Below are positions 8,065 to 15,854 of a DNA stretch of 64,000 nucleotides, one piece after another; the first letter of the stretch is position 1, and each line of letters begins with the position of its first letter. The translations under genes and the position numbers were made by a program. The notes below the pieces were generated by a model, which had not been told where the DNA came from, did no database searches, and was given only the letters and a program-made list of their open reading frames with translations. Source of the stretch: Serpentinimonas raichei (GTDB lineage: Bacteria > Pseudomonadota > Gammaproteobacteria > Burkholderiales > Burkholderiaceae_C). Where the stretch lies: positions 124,001 to 188,000 of the forward strand of contig NZ_AP014568.1 in NCBI RefSeq assembly GCF_000828895.1, given 5' to 3'.

Positions 8065-8312
8065 GACAAGTTGGGAGCAGGGCGTGGTGCTTGCCTTGGC
8101 GGTATGGGCAGGTCGTCGGAACCCAAGCCCCTAAAGCGTTGGTTCACCCGCTCGGCAAAATTCAGCGCCTGGGTACCAGGGGTGTGACCTGACACCGCGT
8201 TTTGCAGAATGTGGCGCACCTCCTGCTCCATGGACCAGCCGTGCTGTGCGGCACGCACGCGCAGACCCAGCTTAACGGATTCATCAAGATTGCGGACGGT
8301 TAGGGTACTCAT
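8061..8312 (-). CDS. FitA-like ribbon-helix-helix antitoxin
   Basis: An 83-residue antitoxin starting MSTLTVRNLDESVKLGLRVR at 8312, the canonical FitA N-terminus, where the first beta strand of the ribbon-helix-helix contacts DNA. The helix AAQHGWSMEQEVRHIL completes the domain; the proline-rich C-terminal tail should bind the toxin. The open frame extends 18 codons upstream, but that extension lacks family similarity. It is coupled to the FitB-like toxin gene by a four-base overlap. Upstream lies an imperfect ATTG-N4-CAAT repeat (about 8344-8355) that could be part of an operator. Confidence 0.85.
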   Translation of the reverse strand: MSTLTVRNLDESVKLGLRVRAAQHGWSMEQEVRHILQNAVSGHTPGTQALNFAERVNQRFRGLGSDDLPIPPRQAPRPAPNLS

Positions 8313-8390
8313 CAGGGGCTCCGGTTCTGCCAACAGGTTTTTATTGTAAGCAATGATTGAAGTCAAGTGGCTTGCTACTGCGGATGCCCC

Positions 8391-9524
8391 CTAAACCTTA
8401 CTGGCTACGGTATCGGGGCGTTGGCGGTCGAAGTTCTCGTTGGCCCAGAGCATCACCACCATCTCATCGGTGCCCACGTTGGTGATGTCGTGGGCCCAGC
8501 CGGGAATGGTGTCCACCACTTGGGGCTTGGCGCCACTGGTGCGCAGCTCGACCAGATCATGGCTTAGCAGGTGCCGGAAGCGGAACAAGGCCTCGCCCTT
8601 GATCACAAGAAACTTCTCGGACTTGGTGTGGTGATAGTGCCCGCCGCGAGTTACCCCAGGGTGCGCCGTGAAATAGCTGAACTGGCCGCAATCGGGCGTC
8701 TTGAGCATTTCCACAAACACACCGCGAGGGTCAGCGTATTGCGGCACCTCGTAAGCAAAGCGCTCGGTGGGCAAATAGCTCACGTAAGTGGCGTACAGCG
8801 CCCGCACCAAACCTGTGCCCACCCGATCGGTTTGCAGTGTGGTGCGGCAGTTGTCAAATGCGCGAATCTGAGCCGCCAACTCGCCCAGCGTCACCGCATA
8901 CTCTGGTTGCACCACAGCGCGGGATAAACCCTTGGTGGGTGATTCCAGCGCTGCAACTAGGGCCGACACCACATCGTCCACATACACCAGCCGCACGCTG
9001 GCAGAAGGGTCGTTAACCTGAATGGGTAGGCCCCGCGCCAAGTTGTGGCAAAAGGTGGCCACCACTGAGTTGTAATTGGGTCTGCACCACTTGCCGAACA
9101 CCCCGGGCAGGCGAAACACCGTGCACGGGTTGCCTGTGGCATCGGCCAGTGCCGCTACTGCCTGCTCGGCTGCCCGTTTGCTGCGGCCATAGGGGTTGTC
9201 GCGCTCTGCCTGAGCGGATGATGCCAGCAGCAAAGGCACGCGCACACCGCTGGTGCGCACCTTGTGGGCAATTGCCTCACACAGCGCAACCGTCAGCCCG
9301 GTGTTTACCGCTGCAAAAGCGCCTTCATCCAGTGGGCGGTTCTCACCGGCCAGGTGCACCACCGCATCGGCCTGCGCCACCAAAGCGGGCAAGGCTGCTG
9401 GCGAGTCGCCGCGTACAAAGGTGCACGCGGCAACACCGGGCAACTCGCCCAGCCGCACCACGAGGTTTTTGCCTATAAATCCATGTGCGCCGGTGACGAG
9501 CACGCGGCGTGTTGTCGTGCTCAT
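8391..9524 (-). CDS. wbjC: UDP-2-acetamido-2,6-dideoxy-L-talose synthase/reductase (WbjC/FnlB/Cap5F type)
   Basis: A two-domain enzyme of 377 residues: an N-terminal SDR epimerase/reductase (RRVLVTGAHGFIGKNL, residues about 5-240) and a C-terminal cupin (GHYHHTKSEKFLVIKGEALFRFRH) that carries out the 3-epimerisation. Together with WbjB it produces UDP-2-acetamido-2,6-dideoxy-L-talose for WbjD. The ATG at 9524 is chosen because it lies just after the wbjB stop (9529) and gives the standard MSTTTRRVLVTGAHG start. The catalytic YGRSK motif appears as NPYGRSKRAAE. The domain pair and neighbours make the identification firm. Confidence 0.9.
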   Translation of the reverse strand: MSTTTRRVLVTGAHGFIGKNLVVRLGELPGVAACTFVRGDSPAALPALVAQADAVVHLAGENRPLDEGAFAAVNTGLTVALCEAIAHKVRTSGVRVPLLLASSAQAERDNPYGRSKRAAEQAVAALADATGNPCTVFRLPGVFGKWCRPNYNSVVATFCHNLARGLPIQVNDPSASVRLVYVDDVVSALVAALESPTKGLSRAVVQPEYAVTLGELAAQIRAFDNCRTTLQTDRVGTGLVRALYATYVSYLPTERFAYEVPQYADPRGVFVEMLKTPDCGQFSYFTAHPGVTRGGHYHHTKSEKFLVIKGEALFRFRHLLSHDLVELRTSGAKPQVVDTIPGWAHDITNVGTDEMVVMLWANENFDRQRPDTVASKV

Positions 9525-9528
9525 GCCA

Positions 9529-10557
9529 TCATTCCTCGGGCTCAACCAGATCACCGCGCACAGCGGCCTGCATAAAACGCAGCTTCATCAAGAGCGCCTG
9601 CATACCAGCCACATCCAAGCGCGTGGTGTTGTGCGAGTTGTACTCCACCGCTTCTGATACCTTTACATCGCCCTGCTCTACGTACTTGCCGTAGTTAAGG
9701 TCGCGCAGGTCAGGCGGCACCCGAAAGTACCCTCCTAAATCTTCAGCCGATACCATCTCTTCGCGGCTTAGCAGCACCTCGTACAGCTTTTCACCGTGGC
9801 GGGTGCCAATCACGTTGATGGGGTGGTTGGGTACGCCCAGCAGACCCGTAAGCGCCTGCGCCAGCACCTCGATGGTGGCTGCTGGTGCCTTTTGCACAAA
9901 AATCTCGCCCGGCTGCCCGTGCTCAAATGCAAACAGCACCAAGTCCACCGCGTCGTCCAGCGTCATCATGAAGCGCGTCATGGCCGGATCGGTGAGGGTG
10001 AGGGCTTGGCCGGCCCGGATCTGGTGGGTGAACAGCGGAATCACCGAACCGCGCGAGCACATCACGTTGCCGTAGCGGGTGACATTGATCACGGTACCGT
10101 TGCTGCTGCGCGACTTGGCCACGGCCACCTTTTCCATCATCGCCTTGCTGATGCCCATGGCGTTGATGGGGTACACCGCTTTGTCGGTGCTCAGCACCAC
10201 CACGCGCTTGACGCCGCAGTTGATGGCGGCCTCTAGCACATTCTCGGTGCCCAGCACATTGGTCTTGACGGCCTCGAGCGGGTGAAACTCGCAAGATGGA
10301 ACCTGCTTGAGCGCTGCTGCGTGGTAAATGTAGTCCACCCCACGAACAGCATTTAACACCGACTGATAATCGCGCACATCCCCAATGTAGAACTTAAGCT
10401 TGGGGTTGTTGTATTTTTTGCGCAAGTCGTCCTGTTTTTTTTCATCGCGGCTTAAAATGCGGATTTCATGCAAATCCGAATCTATGAAACGGCGGAGGAC
10501 GGCATTACCGAAGGAGCCGGTACCCCCTGAAATCAAAAGATTTTTATTGTAAAACAT
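9529..10557 (-). CDS. wbjB: UDP-GlcNAc 4,6-dehydratase (5-inverting)/5-epimerase (WbjB/FnlA/Cap5E type)
   Basis: First enzyme of UDP-L-FucNAc synthesis, 342 residues, soluble, lacking the membrane domain of PglF/WbpM. The NAD-binding motif SGGTGSFGNAVLRRF is at residues 10-24, the STDKAVYPINAMGISKAMMEK active-site segment near 127-147 and the conserved RYGNVMCSRGSVIPLF near 162-177. The last third (YGKYVEQGDVKVSEAVEYNSHNT) matches Cap5E/FnlA. Base composition changes within the gene: about the first 50 codons are AT-rich like the genes upstream, the rest is GC-rich, so one edge of the foreign block probably falls here. Confidence 0.91.
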   Translation of the reverse strand: MFYNKNLLISGGTGSFGNAVLRRFIDSDLHEIRILSRDEKKQDDLRKKYNNPKLKFYIGDVRDYQSVLNAVRGVDYIYHAAALKQVPSCEFHPLEAVKTNVLGTENVLEAAINCGVKRVVVLSTDKAVYPINAMGISKAMMEKVAVAKSRSSNGTVINVTRYGNVMCSRGSVIPLFTHQIRAGQALTLTDPAMTRFMMTLDDAVDLVLFAFEHGQPGEIFVQKAPAATIEVLAQALTGLLGVPNHPINVIGTRHGEKLYEVLLSREEMVSAEDLGGYFRVPPDLRDLNYGKYVEQGDVKVSEAVEYNSHNTTRLDVAGMQALLMKLRFMQAAVRGDLVEPEE

Positions 10558-10598
10558 AAAAAATTTAAAGGTTGTTTAACTTGAACAGCCAAGAAATA

Positions 10599-11555
10599 CT
10601 ACTTTAGCTTATAGAACCCATCTCCATATTGAATAATGTTATAAACAAAAAAAATACTTTGCATAGAAAAGTAAAGCAACAAAAGTAATGGCAAAGGCTT
10701 ACTCAACCTTTGCTCTATCAAAAGAAAATAAATCACTAGTGAAACGGCTATCATGTTAACCCTCTCACCACCTAATAAAAAAACAGCAGGAAAAAGAGGT
10801 AAATGGACCAAAACCATTCTCGCTTTATATCTTGTAGCGCTCATTGCAATTAAAAATAAAATTGTTAAATTTGTTAGTTCTATAAAATTTGCGTTTTCTG
10901 CAATATAAACTTGAGCCTTGGCAACTATCTCACCAAACTTAAAGAGAGATATTATTACCAATAAAAATATAAACAAAAAAACAATTCTTATCAACTTGAC
11001 TGTTATAAATAAAGACAACAACCGCCTTAAATCGGCTGATATGTGATGCAAGATTAACGAAGGAAAATATATTAATGCTTGAAAATGCGATAGAGGAGAC
11101 AAAGCAAGAAAGCTAAACCTATAAAGTTTTGATGTCGAAATTGCAGCCAATATAAAAAAAATATAAGCGAATTTTAATCTTTCAGCCCCCGTCAACAGTA
11201 CTATTACATAAAAATTGGTAAGCAAAAGAATATATATATAAAAAGGAGCTTTATTTTTTTCGAGTAAAACCACTAAACAGTATATTAAAATTGCGTTAAA
11301 AATAGATATGAAAATATTTTTTTCGATTTCTACAGCAGCGCCGACCCAAAGTAAATGCAAAGTAATTGGCTCTGCGCCTGAAACATGCAACAAGCCTAGG
11401 CCCATAACCTCGCTTAAATGAGCAGTCTTAAAAGCTTCGTACAATCTCTTATAAAAAATTTGATCTCCATAAGAGTAATACCCAAGCAAGATGTATGAAA
11501 ACAAAAAAGCAGCTAAAGCTATAACTAATTTTTGTATATTTTTATAGCTTAACAT
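10599..11555 (-). CDS. multi-pass membrane protein, putative Wzy/EpsG-like glycan polymerase
   Basis: A 318-residue integral membrane protein with about nine to ten hydrophobic segments and few soluble loops. The N-terminal segment pattern YYSYGDQIFYKRLYEAF followed by a SGAEPITLHLLW stretch recalls the DxxFYxxY...EP arrangement of EpsG/Wzy-type polymerases, which build glycans from undecaprenyl-linked units. Position in the sugar cluster supports this; sequence alone does not prove it. The gene is strongly AT-rich, unlike the rest of the window, and codon use (many AAA, ATA, TTA) marks it as foreign. O-acetyl or other membrane transferases are an alternative but lack the pattern. Confidence 0.6.
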   Translation of the reverse strand: MLSYKNIQKLVIALAAFLFSYILLGYYSYGDQIFYKRLYEAFKTAHLSEVMGLGLLHVSGAEPITLHLLWVGAAVEIEKNIFISIFNAILIYCLVVLLEKNKAPFYIYILLLTNFYVIVLLTGAERLKFAYIFFILAAISTSKLYRFSFLALSPLSHFQALIYFPSLILHHISADLRRLLSLFITVKLIRIVFLFIFLLVIISLFKFGEIVAKAQVYIAENANFIELTNLTILFLIAMSATRYKARMVLVHLPLFPAVFLLGGERVNMIAVSLVIYFLLIEQRLSKPLPLLLLLYFSMQSIFFVYNIIQYGDGFYKLK

Positions 11556-11582
11556 TTTAGAGGAATTCCGCTTAATTAATCA

Positions 11583-12833
11583 TCAAAATGATTGATTTCT
11601 CCTTGATGCAAAACTTTTTTCTTTAAAAAATAGATGATTAAAGGCAACAACAATAAATGAGATTAGCATTTTTGTAAGGTCATATCTTGATAGCTTGCTT
11701 GCAAGATTTAATTTATTAAGTTGCAAATTTAGCTCATCAAATCCTGCTATAGTTTTGCATATACAAAATTCTTCTGATTTTTTTTTACACCTTGCAGATA
11801 GTTCTTCTCTTATTTTTTTATCTCCAAAAAATTTTTCAAACAAAGAAATATACGAAACTTTTTTTAGGTAATCTACATTCTCATTATAAGACAATCCTTC
11901 AATATCAGATATAAATCCATAAGTTAATGGCTCATCAATGGACTCAATACCCACTACAGCGGGAATTCCAAACGAAGCAGCCTCAATCAAAGATGTTCCA
12001 CTTCCTACAAAAAGAGCAGAATTTTTTAAAGTTTCTTGAAATCTTGAATACTCTACAGCTCCGCAAAATTCAACAGAGTTATCTAAGTTAAGCTTCCTTA
12101 CGAGATTTACTAAATAATGTTTCATTTCACCAGTTCCATAAATTTTATACTTAATTAGCGGGAATTTTTTTAATAAATGTGGTAAAGTTTTTATCGTGTG
12201 CTCATTATATGTTTTAAAATTAACAAGATTCCCCAATGATACTATTTCCATAGAGTTTGATTTATAAGGAAATATTTCTGCCGGAACTTGAATTCCGATT
12301 GGTAAAATTTTAGATTCAGCATAGTCCCTGGAAAAGTGATGAGCATAATTAATCTTCGTTGCCTCGTTATAGAAAACAATTTGCTTGGGATCTAATTTGG
12401 CAAAGCACTCTAAAGCTTTATTGAGGAAAAAATGGTTTGTTTTTTTGAATAAAAACTCATTCTGATGATAAATCCCAACAGAAATTTTTATTTTTTCGTT
12501 TTTATTGAGCATTCGGCATGCAAAAATAAGGCCGAACATTCCCATTACATGTAACGAATATCCAAACGGACTAAAGGTTTTAAATAATTTAGCCCAGTGT
12601 ATTAACCCCCAAATGGTGAGATGCGCACGAAAAAAAACTGCATTCTCAATCAAAAACTCATGAAGAAAATAAACGTTGGCTAATTTTTTTAGTTTTTGCA
12701 AAATATCTACATCAAACTTGTTCCTTAGTACAAGCACTGCAACAGGCTTGTTTTGCTTTTTGTATTCTTCGCAAACCCGCAAAAGAAAAGTACTTCCTCC
12801 ATTCATTTCAAGGACATTTGCTATAAAAATCAT
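11583..12833 (-). CDS. AT-rich GT4-like glycosyltransferase
   Basis: A probable GT-B glycosyltransferase of 416 residues if started at the ATG at 12833 (MIFIANVLEMNGGSTFLLRV), a normal first strand and glycine loop for this fold. In-frame ATGs at 12905 and 12914 would overlap the upstream aminotransferase gene, and no clear ribosome site favours any of the three. The C-terminal donor domain shows VSLGNLVNFKTYNEHTIKTL, KYKIYGTGEMKHYL and SALFVGSGTSLIEAASFGIPAVVG, with the E of the EX7E-like region. The substrate is unknown. AT-rich composition places it in the same foreign block as the membrane protein that follows. Confidence 0.78.
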   Translation of the reverse strand: MIFIANVLEMNGGSTFLLRVCEEYKKQNKPVAVLVLRNKFDVDILQKLKKLANVYFLHEFLIENAVFFRAHLTIWGLIHWAKLFKTFSPFGYSLHVMGMFGLIFACRMLNKNEKIKISVGIYHQNEFLFKKTNHFFLNKALECFAKLDPKQIVFYNEATKINYAHHFSRDYAESKILPIGIQVPAEIFPYKSNSMEIVSLGNLVNFKTYNEHTIKTLPHLLKKFPLIKYKIYGTGEMKHYLVNLVRKLNLDNSVEFCGAVEYSRFQETLKNSALFVGSGTSLIEAASFGIPAVVGIESIDEPLTYGFISDIEGLSYNENVDYLKKVSYISLFEKFFGDKKIREELSARCKKKSEEFCICKTIAGFDELNLQLNKLNLASKLSRYDLTKMLISFIVVAFNHLFFKEKSFASRRNQSF

Positions 12834-12876
12834 ATTAGTTTGGTTTTTGTTATTAATTAACCTTGATAATAATTTT

Positions 12877-14007
12877 TTATTTACTTTCCCATGAAATAAC
12901 TGCATCAAAAACATTACTAAGATGTTTTTCCAACCCCAACCAGAGTGGCAACCTTACAATTTGATCGGATATATTATTGGTATTTTCCATGCTTCCATAG
13001 CATCTACCTACGCCACATCCAAAGAGAGAGGAGTGCAAAGGTACATAATGAAAAACAGTATTGACTTCTCTTGATTTTAAGTGAGCAATGAAATCCGAAC
13101 GTTTTGACAAACTCGGCAGCCTAACTGCGTACATGTGTGCATTATGCACGCATTCATTAGGCGACATAGGCAAACTAAAAACTGAGTTCTTATTATTCTG
13201 AATGAAAAACTCATTATATTTGCTCCATACTTTTAGTCTTCTTGAAGTAATTTCTTCAGCCTCTTCAAATTGAGCGTAGAGAAATGCAGCGGTTATCTCG
13301 CCTGGTAAATAACTCGAACCGACGTCGCACCAGGTGTATTTGTCCACTTCGCCCCGAAAAAACTGGCTGCGGTTGGTGCCTTTTTCGCGCAAGATTTCGG
13401 CCCGCTCCAGCCAGCGTGGGTCGTTGACCAGCAAGGCGCCGCCTTCGCCCGAGATGATATTCTTGGTTTCGTGAAAGCTCAAGCAGCCCAGGTGCCCGAT
13501 CGAGCCCAGGGCCCGTCCGCGGTAGCTGGCCATCAGCCCCTGGGCAGCGTCTTCGACCACGAACAAACCGTGGCGCTGGGCGATGGCCATTATGGTGTCC
13601 ATCTCGCAGCCGACGCCGGCGTAATGCACGACCACAATGGCCCGGGTGCGCGGTGTAATCGCCGCTTCGATCAGCGTCTCGTCGATATTCAGGGTGTCGG
13701 GCCGAATGTCAACGAACACCGGCGTGGCACCGCGCAGCACAAAGGCGTTGGCGGTTGAAACAAAGGTGTAGGAGGGCATGATGACTTCATCGCCCGGGGC
13801 CAGATCGAGCAGCAGCGCCGCCATCTCCAGCGCCGCCGTGCACGAATGCGTCAGCAGCGCCTTGCGCGTCCCAGTGCGCTGTTCGAGCCATTCATGGCAG
13901 CGCCGCGTGAACGGGCCGTCGCCTGCGAGTTTGCCGTTGAAATGGGCCTCGGCGATGTAGAACAGCTCTTTGCCCGTCATGTAGGGTTTGTTGAAGGGGA
14001 TGTTCAT
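12877..14007 (-). CDS. wecE: dTDP-4-amino-4,6-dideoxygalactose transaminase, WecE-like
   Basis: A 376-residue PLP aminotransferase that would make dTDP-Fuc4N from dTDP-4-keto-6-deoxyglucose. It starts MNIPFNKPYMTGKELFYIAEA, typical of WecE, with the ATG overlapping the wecD stop by four bases. THSCTAALEMAALLL, the VEDAAQ segment near residue 151 and the Schiff-base lysine K182 (SFHETKNIISGEGG) are present. The gene is a mosaic: about residues 1-230 are encoded in GC-rich DNA, the remainder in AT-rich DNA, the change falling at the codons for SSYLPGEITAAF near 13320. The reading frame is intact across the switch, so the hybrid may work. Confidence 0.9.
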   Translation of the reverse strand: MNIPFNKPYMTGKELFYIAEAHFNGKLAGDGPFTRRCHEWLEQRTGTRKALLTHSCTAALEMAALLLDLAPGDEVIMPSYTFVSTANAFVLRGATPVFVDIRPDTLNIDETLIEAAITPRTRAIVVVHYAGVGCEMDTIMAIAQRHGLFVVEDAAQGLMASYRGRALGSIGHLGCLSFHETKNIISGEGGALLVNDPRWLERAEILREKGTNRSQFFRGEVDKYTWCDVGSSYLPGEITAAFLYAQFEEAEEITSRRLKVWSKYNEFFIQNNKNSVFSLPMSPNECVHNAHMYAVRLPSLSKRSDFIAHLKSREVNTVFHYVPLHSSLFGCGVGRCYGSMENTNNISDQIVRLPLWLGLEKHLSNVFDAVISWESK

Positions 14008-14671
14008 GGGCTCAGGCGGTGGTAGATGTCTTTTGCATGGCGAAACTTGAAGCCGAGCGAGGCGTAGAGATTGAGCACGGCGAGGTTGCTGGCCGAAATC
14101 GAGCTGCGCACCTCGGTGTGGCCGCGCTTGAACAGCAAGCGGCACAGGGGTGACCAAAGGTATTTGGCTTTGCCTTGGCCACGCGCATGGCTGGCCGTGG
14201 CGTGTAGCACCAATTGATTGCCCTCCACCGCAATGAAGGCCAACAAATCTTGTCGCCAAGTCAGGCCCCAGACTTTGCCGCTGGTGTGCAATTGCTCGAG
14301 CCACTGGGCGTAGCGCGCCTCGGCGTGGGCGCGGTTGATGGCGGGGTCGCGGTGAAAGCGGCCATGCACAAAAGCACCGTGGGCGATGGCCAGCAGCTCG
14401 CTCAGGGGCGGCTGGGGCAGCAGGCCGACCTCGGGGTGGGGGTGCTCGAGCAACCAGTCTGGCCGGCAGTAGGGCTCGATCAGGGTGTCGCAATAGTAAA
14501 AACCGTGGCTGTGCAAGGCCTGCGTGCACGCCAGCGGCTCGACGCGCACCGTGTAGTGGCCCGGCTGCTGGCAGGCACGCTGCAAGGTGGCGGGGTCGGC
14601 GTCGCAGAGCTCGAAAGTCGGGCAGCCCAGAATCAAGGCGTCCCAAGGCGTGGGGCGCGCCCAAGAACTAG
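14004..14671 (-). pseudogene. wecD: wecD-like dTDP-fucosamine acetyltransferase, 3' part, cut off from its start by an IS481-family element
   Basis: A GNAT-type N-acetyltransferase expected to turn dTDP-Fuc4N into dTDP-Fuc4NAc. The GNAT core is visible in VEGNQLVLHATASHARGQGKAKYL (acetyl-CoA loop) and SISASNLAVLNLYASLGF (helix 4 region). The original ATG now lies beyond the insertion at 15782: joining the DNA on both sides of the IS at CTAG gives an uninterrupted frame MVSISASSEPSSWARPTPWD, then ALILGCPTFEL. Without that start, translation could begin at a TTG at 14636 (LILGCPTFELC), yielding 210 residues that lack the N-terminal strand. Activity is therefore doubtful but not excluded. Confidence 0.78.
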
Positions 14672-15750
14672 GTGTCGCATCCCAGATGATCGTATAGACT
14701 CAAGGCGCTCACCGTTGTTCATGGCCAGGGCGGTCATGACTGAGCTGATCGAGCAACTCAAGCCATCCAGGAGTCCTGCGACATGAACATTTCGCTGCAC
14801 AAATGCGCCCGCACCACACCGGCCATCCGGGCCGAAATCGCCGCCAGCAGCGAACCCGCCAGCGTGCTGGCCGAGCGCTACAACTTGAGCCTGTGCACCG
14901 TCTACAAGTGGAAGCGGCGCGACGTCTTTACCGACAAATCCCACACCGCGCACCGCTTGCAGACCACTTTGAGCCCGCAGCAAGAGATCATCGCTGTGCA
15001 ACTGCGCAAAACCCTGTTGCTGCCGCTGGACGACCTTCTCTCGGTGGTGCGCGAGTTCCTCTGCCGCAAGGCCTCGCGCTCCGGGCTGGATCGCTGTCTG
15101 CGACGCCATGGCGTGGGCAACCTCAACGCCCTCAAGCCCGCCACGGCCCCAAAGCCCCACAAGGCCTTCAAAGCCTATGAGCCGGGCTACCTGCACATGG
15201 ACCTCAAGTACCTGCCCCAGATGGCGGATCAGACCCGGCGCAGCTACCTGTTTGTGGCCATTGACCGGGCCACGCGCTGGGTCTTTGTGCAGATCAAAAG
15301 CAACAAGAGCGCACGCAGCGCTTCGAGCTTTTTGCGGGCGCTGCACAAGGCGTGCCCGATCAAGATTCAGAAGCTGTTGACCGACAACGGAAAAGAGTTC
15401 ACCGACCGTCTGTTTGGCGGTGCCCAGCGCCAACCAAGTGGCACGCATGAGTTTGATCAACTGTGTCAAGCCCTGGATATCGAGCACCGCCTGACCAAGC
15501 CCAGGACGCCCCAGACCAACGGCATGGTCGAGCGCTTCAATGGGCGCATCGCCGATGTGCTCAAGACCAACCGCTTTCGCAGCGGGGAGGACATGGAGCA
15601 GACGCTGCTGCGCTATGTGCGCTTGTATAACCATCAACTACCCCAAGCAGCCCTCAAGAGTAAAACGCCGCTCCAAGCCATGAAAGAATGGTACGCTACA
15701 CATCCTCATCTCTTTCATCGAGCGCCTTATGATCGTCCGGGATGTGACAA
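14672..15750 (+). mobile_element. IS481-family insertion sequence with CTAG target duplication
   Basis: About 1.08 kb, one transposase gene, bounded by imperfect inverted repeats: left TGTCGCATCCCAGATGATCG, right (inward) TGTCACATCCCGGACGATCA, followed at both ends by an AAGGCGCT subterminal match. CTAG is present on both sides (14668-14671 and 15751-15754), consistent with a target duplication of about 4-6 bp. TGT...ACA termini fit IS481. The element sits inside the 5' end of wecD. Excising it with one CTAG restores the wecD frame. Confidence 0.88.
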
Positions 15751-15754
15751 CTAG
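14783..15754 (+). CDS. IS481-family DDE transposase
   Basis: A 323-residue transposase. An N-terminal helix-turn-helix (ASVLAERYNLSLCTVYKWKRR, residues about 27-47) precedes the rve integrase core with catalytic acids in HMDLKYL, LLTDNGKEF and NGMVERFNGR. The gene appears intact. Its TAG stop codon is formed by the last A-C of the element followed by TAG of the CTAG target site, so the insertion site itself supplies translation termination. Length is at the usual value for IS481 enzymes. Confidence 0.92.
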   Translation: MNISLHKCARTTPAIRAEIAASSEPASVLAERYNLSLCTVYKWKRRDVFTDKSHTAHRLQTTLSPQQEIIAVQLRKTLLLPLDDLLSVVREFLCRKASRSGLDRCLRRHGVGNLNALKPATAPKPHKAFKAYEPGYLHMDLKYLPQMADQTRRSYLFVAIDRATRWVFVQIKSNKSARSASSFLRALHKACPIKIQKLLTDNGKEFTDRLFGGAQRQPSGTHEFDQLCQALDIEHRLTKPRTPQTNGMVERFNGRIADVLKTNRFRSGEDMEQTLLRYVRLYNHQLPQAALKSKTPLQAMKEWYATHPHLFHRAPYDRPGCDN

Positions 15755-15782
15755 GTTCACTTGAAGCTGATATAGATACCAT
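15751..15782 (-). pseudogene. wecD: severed 5' end of wecD
   Basis: Minus-strand ATG at 15782 begins the codons for MVSISASSEP and runs into CTAG at the right end of the IS481-family element. Its frame matches the wecD remnant on the other side. The start lies 72 bases after the stop of the upstream flippase gene, a normal operon spacing. No stop occurs in this piece. Confidence 0.72.
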
Positions 15783-15854
15783 TAAGTTACTTTTGGTTAT
15801 TTAATTCAAGTAGTTTATCAAAGTTAAGTCGAAAGCAATTCATTACCAATAATT

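Noticed and set aside
14008..14664. N-terminal extension of WecE to 14664
   Set aside because: The added 219 residues are a frame-shifted reading of wecD; the real start at 14007 overlaps the wecD stop.
14633..15637. 334-codon minus-strand frame over the IS481-family element
   Set aside because: Antisense to the transposase with its complete DDE motifs; low-complexity translation.
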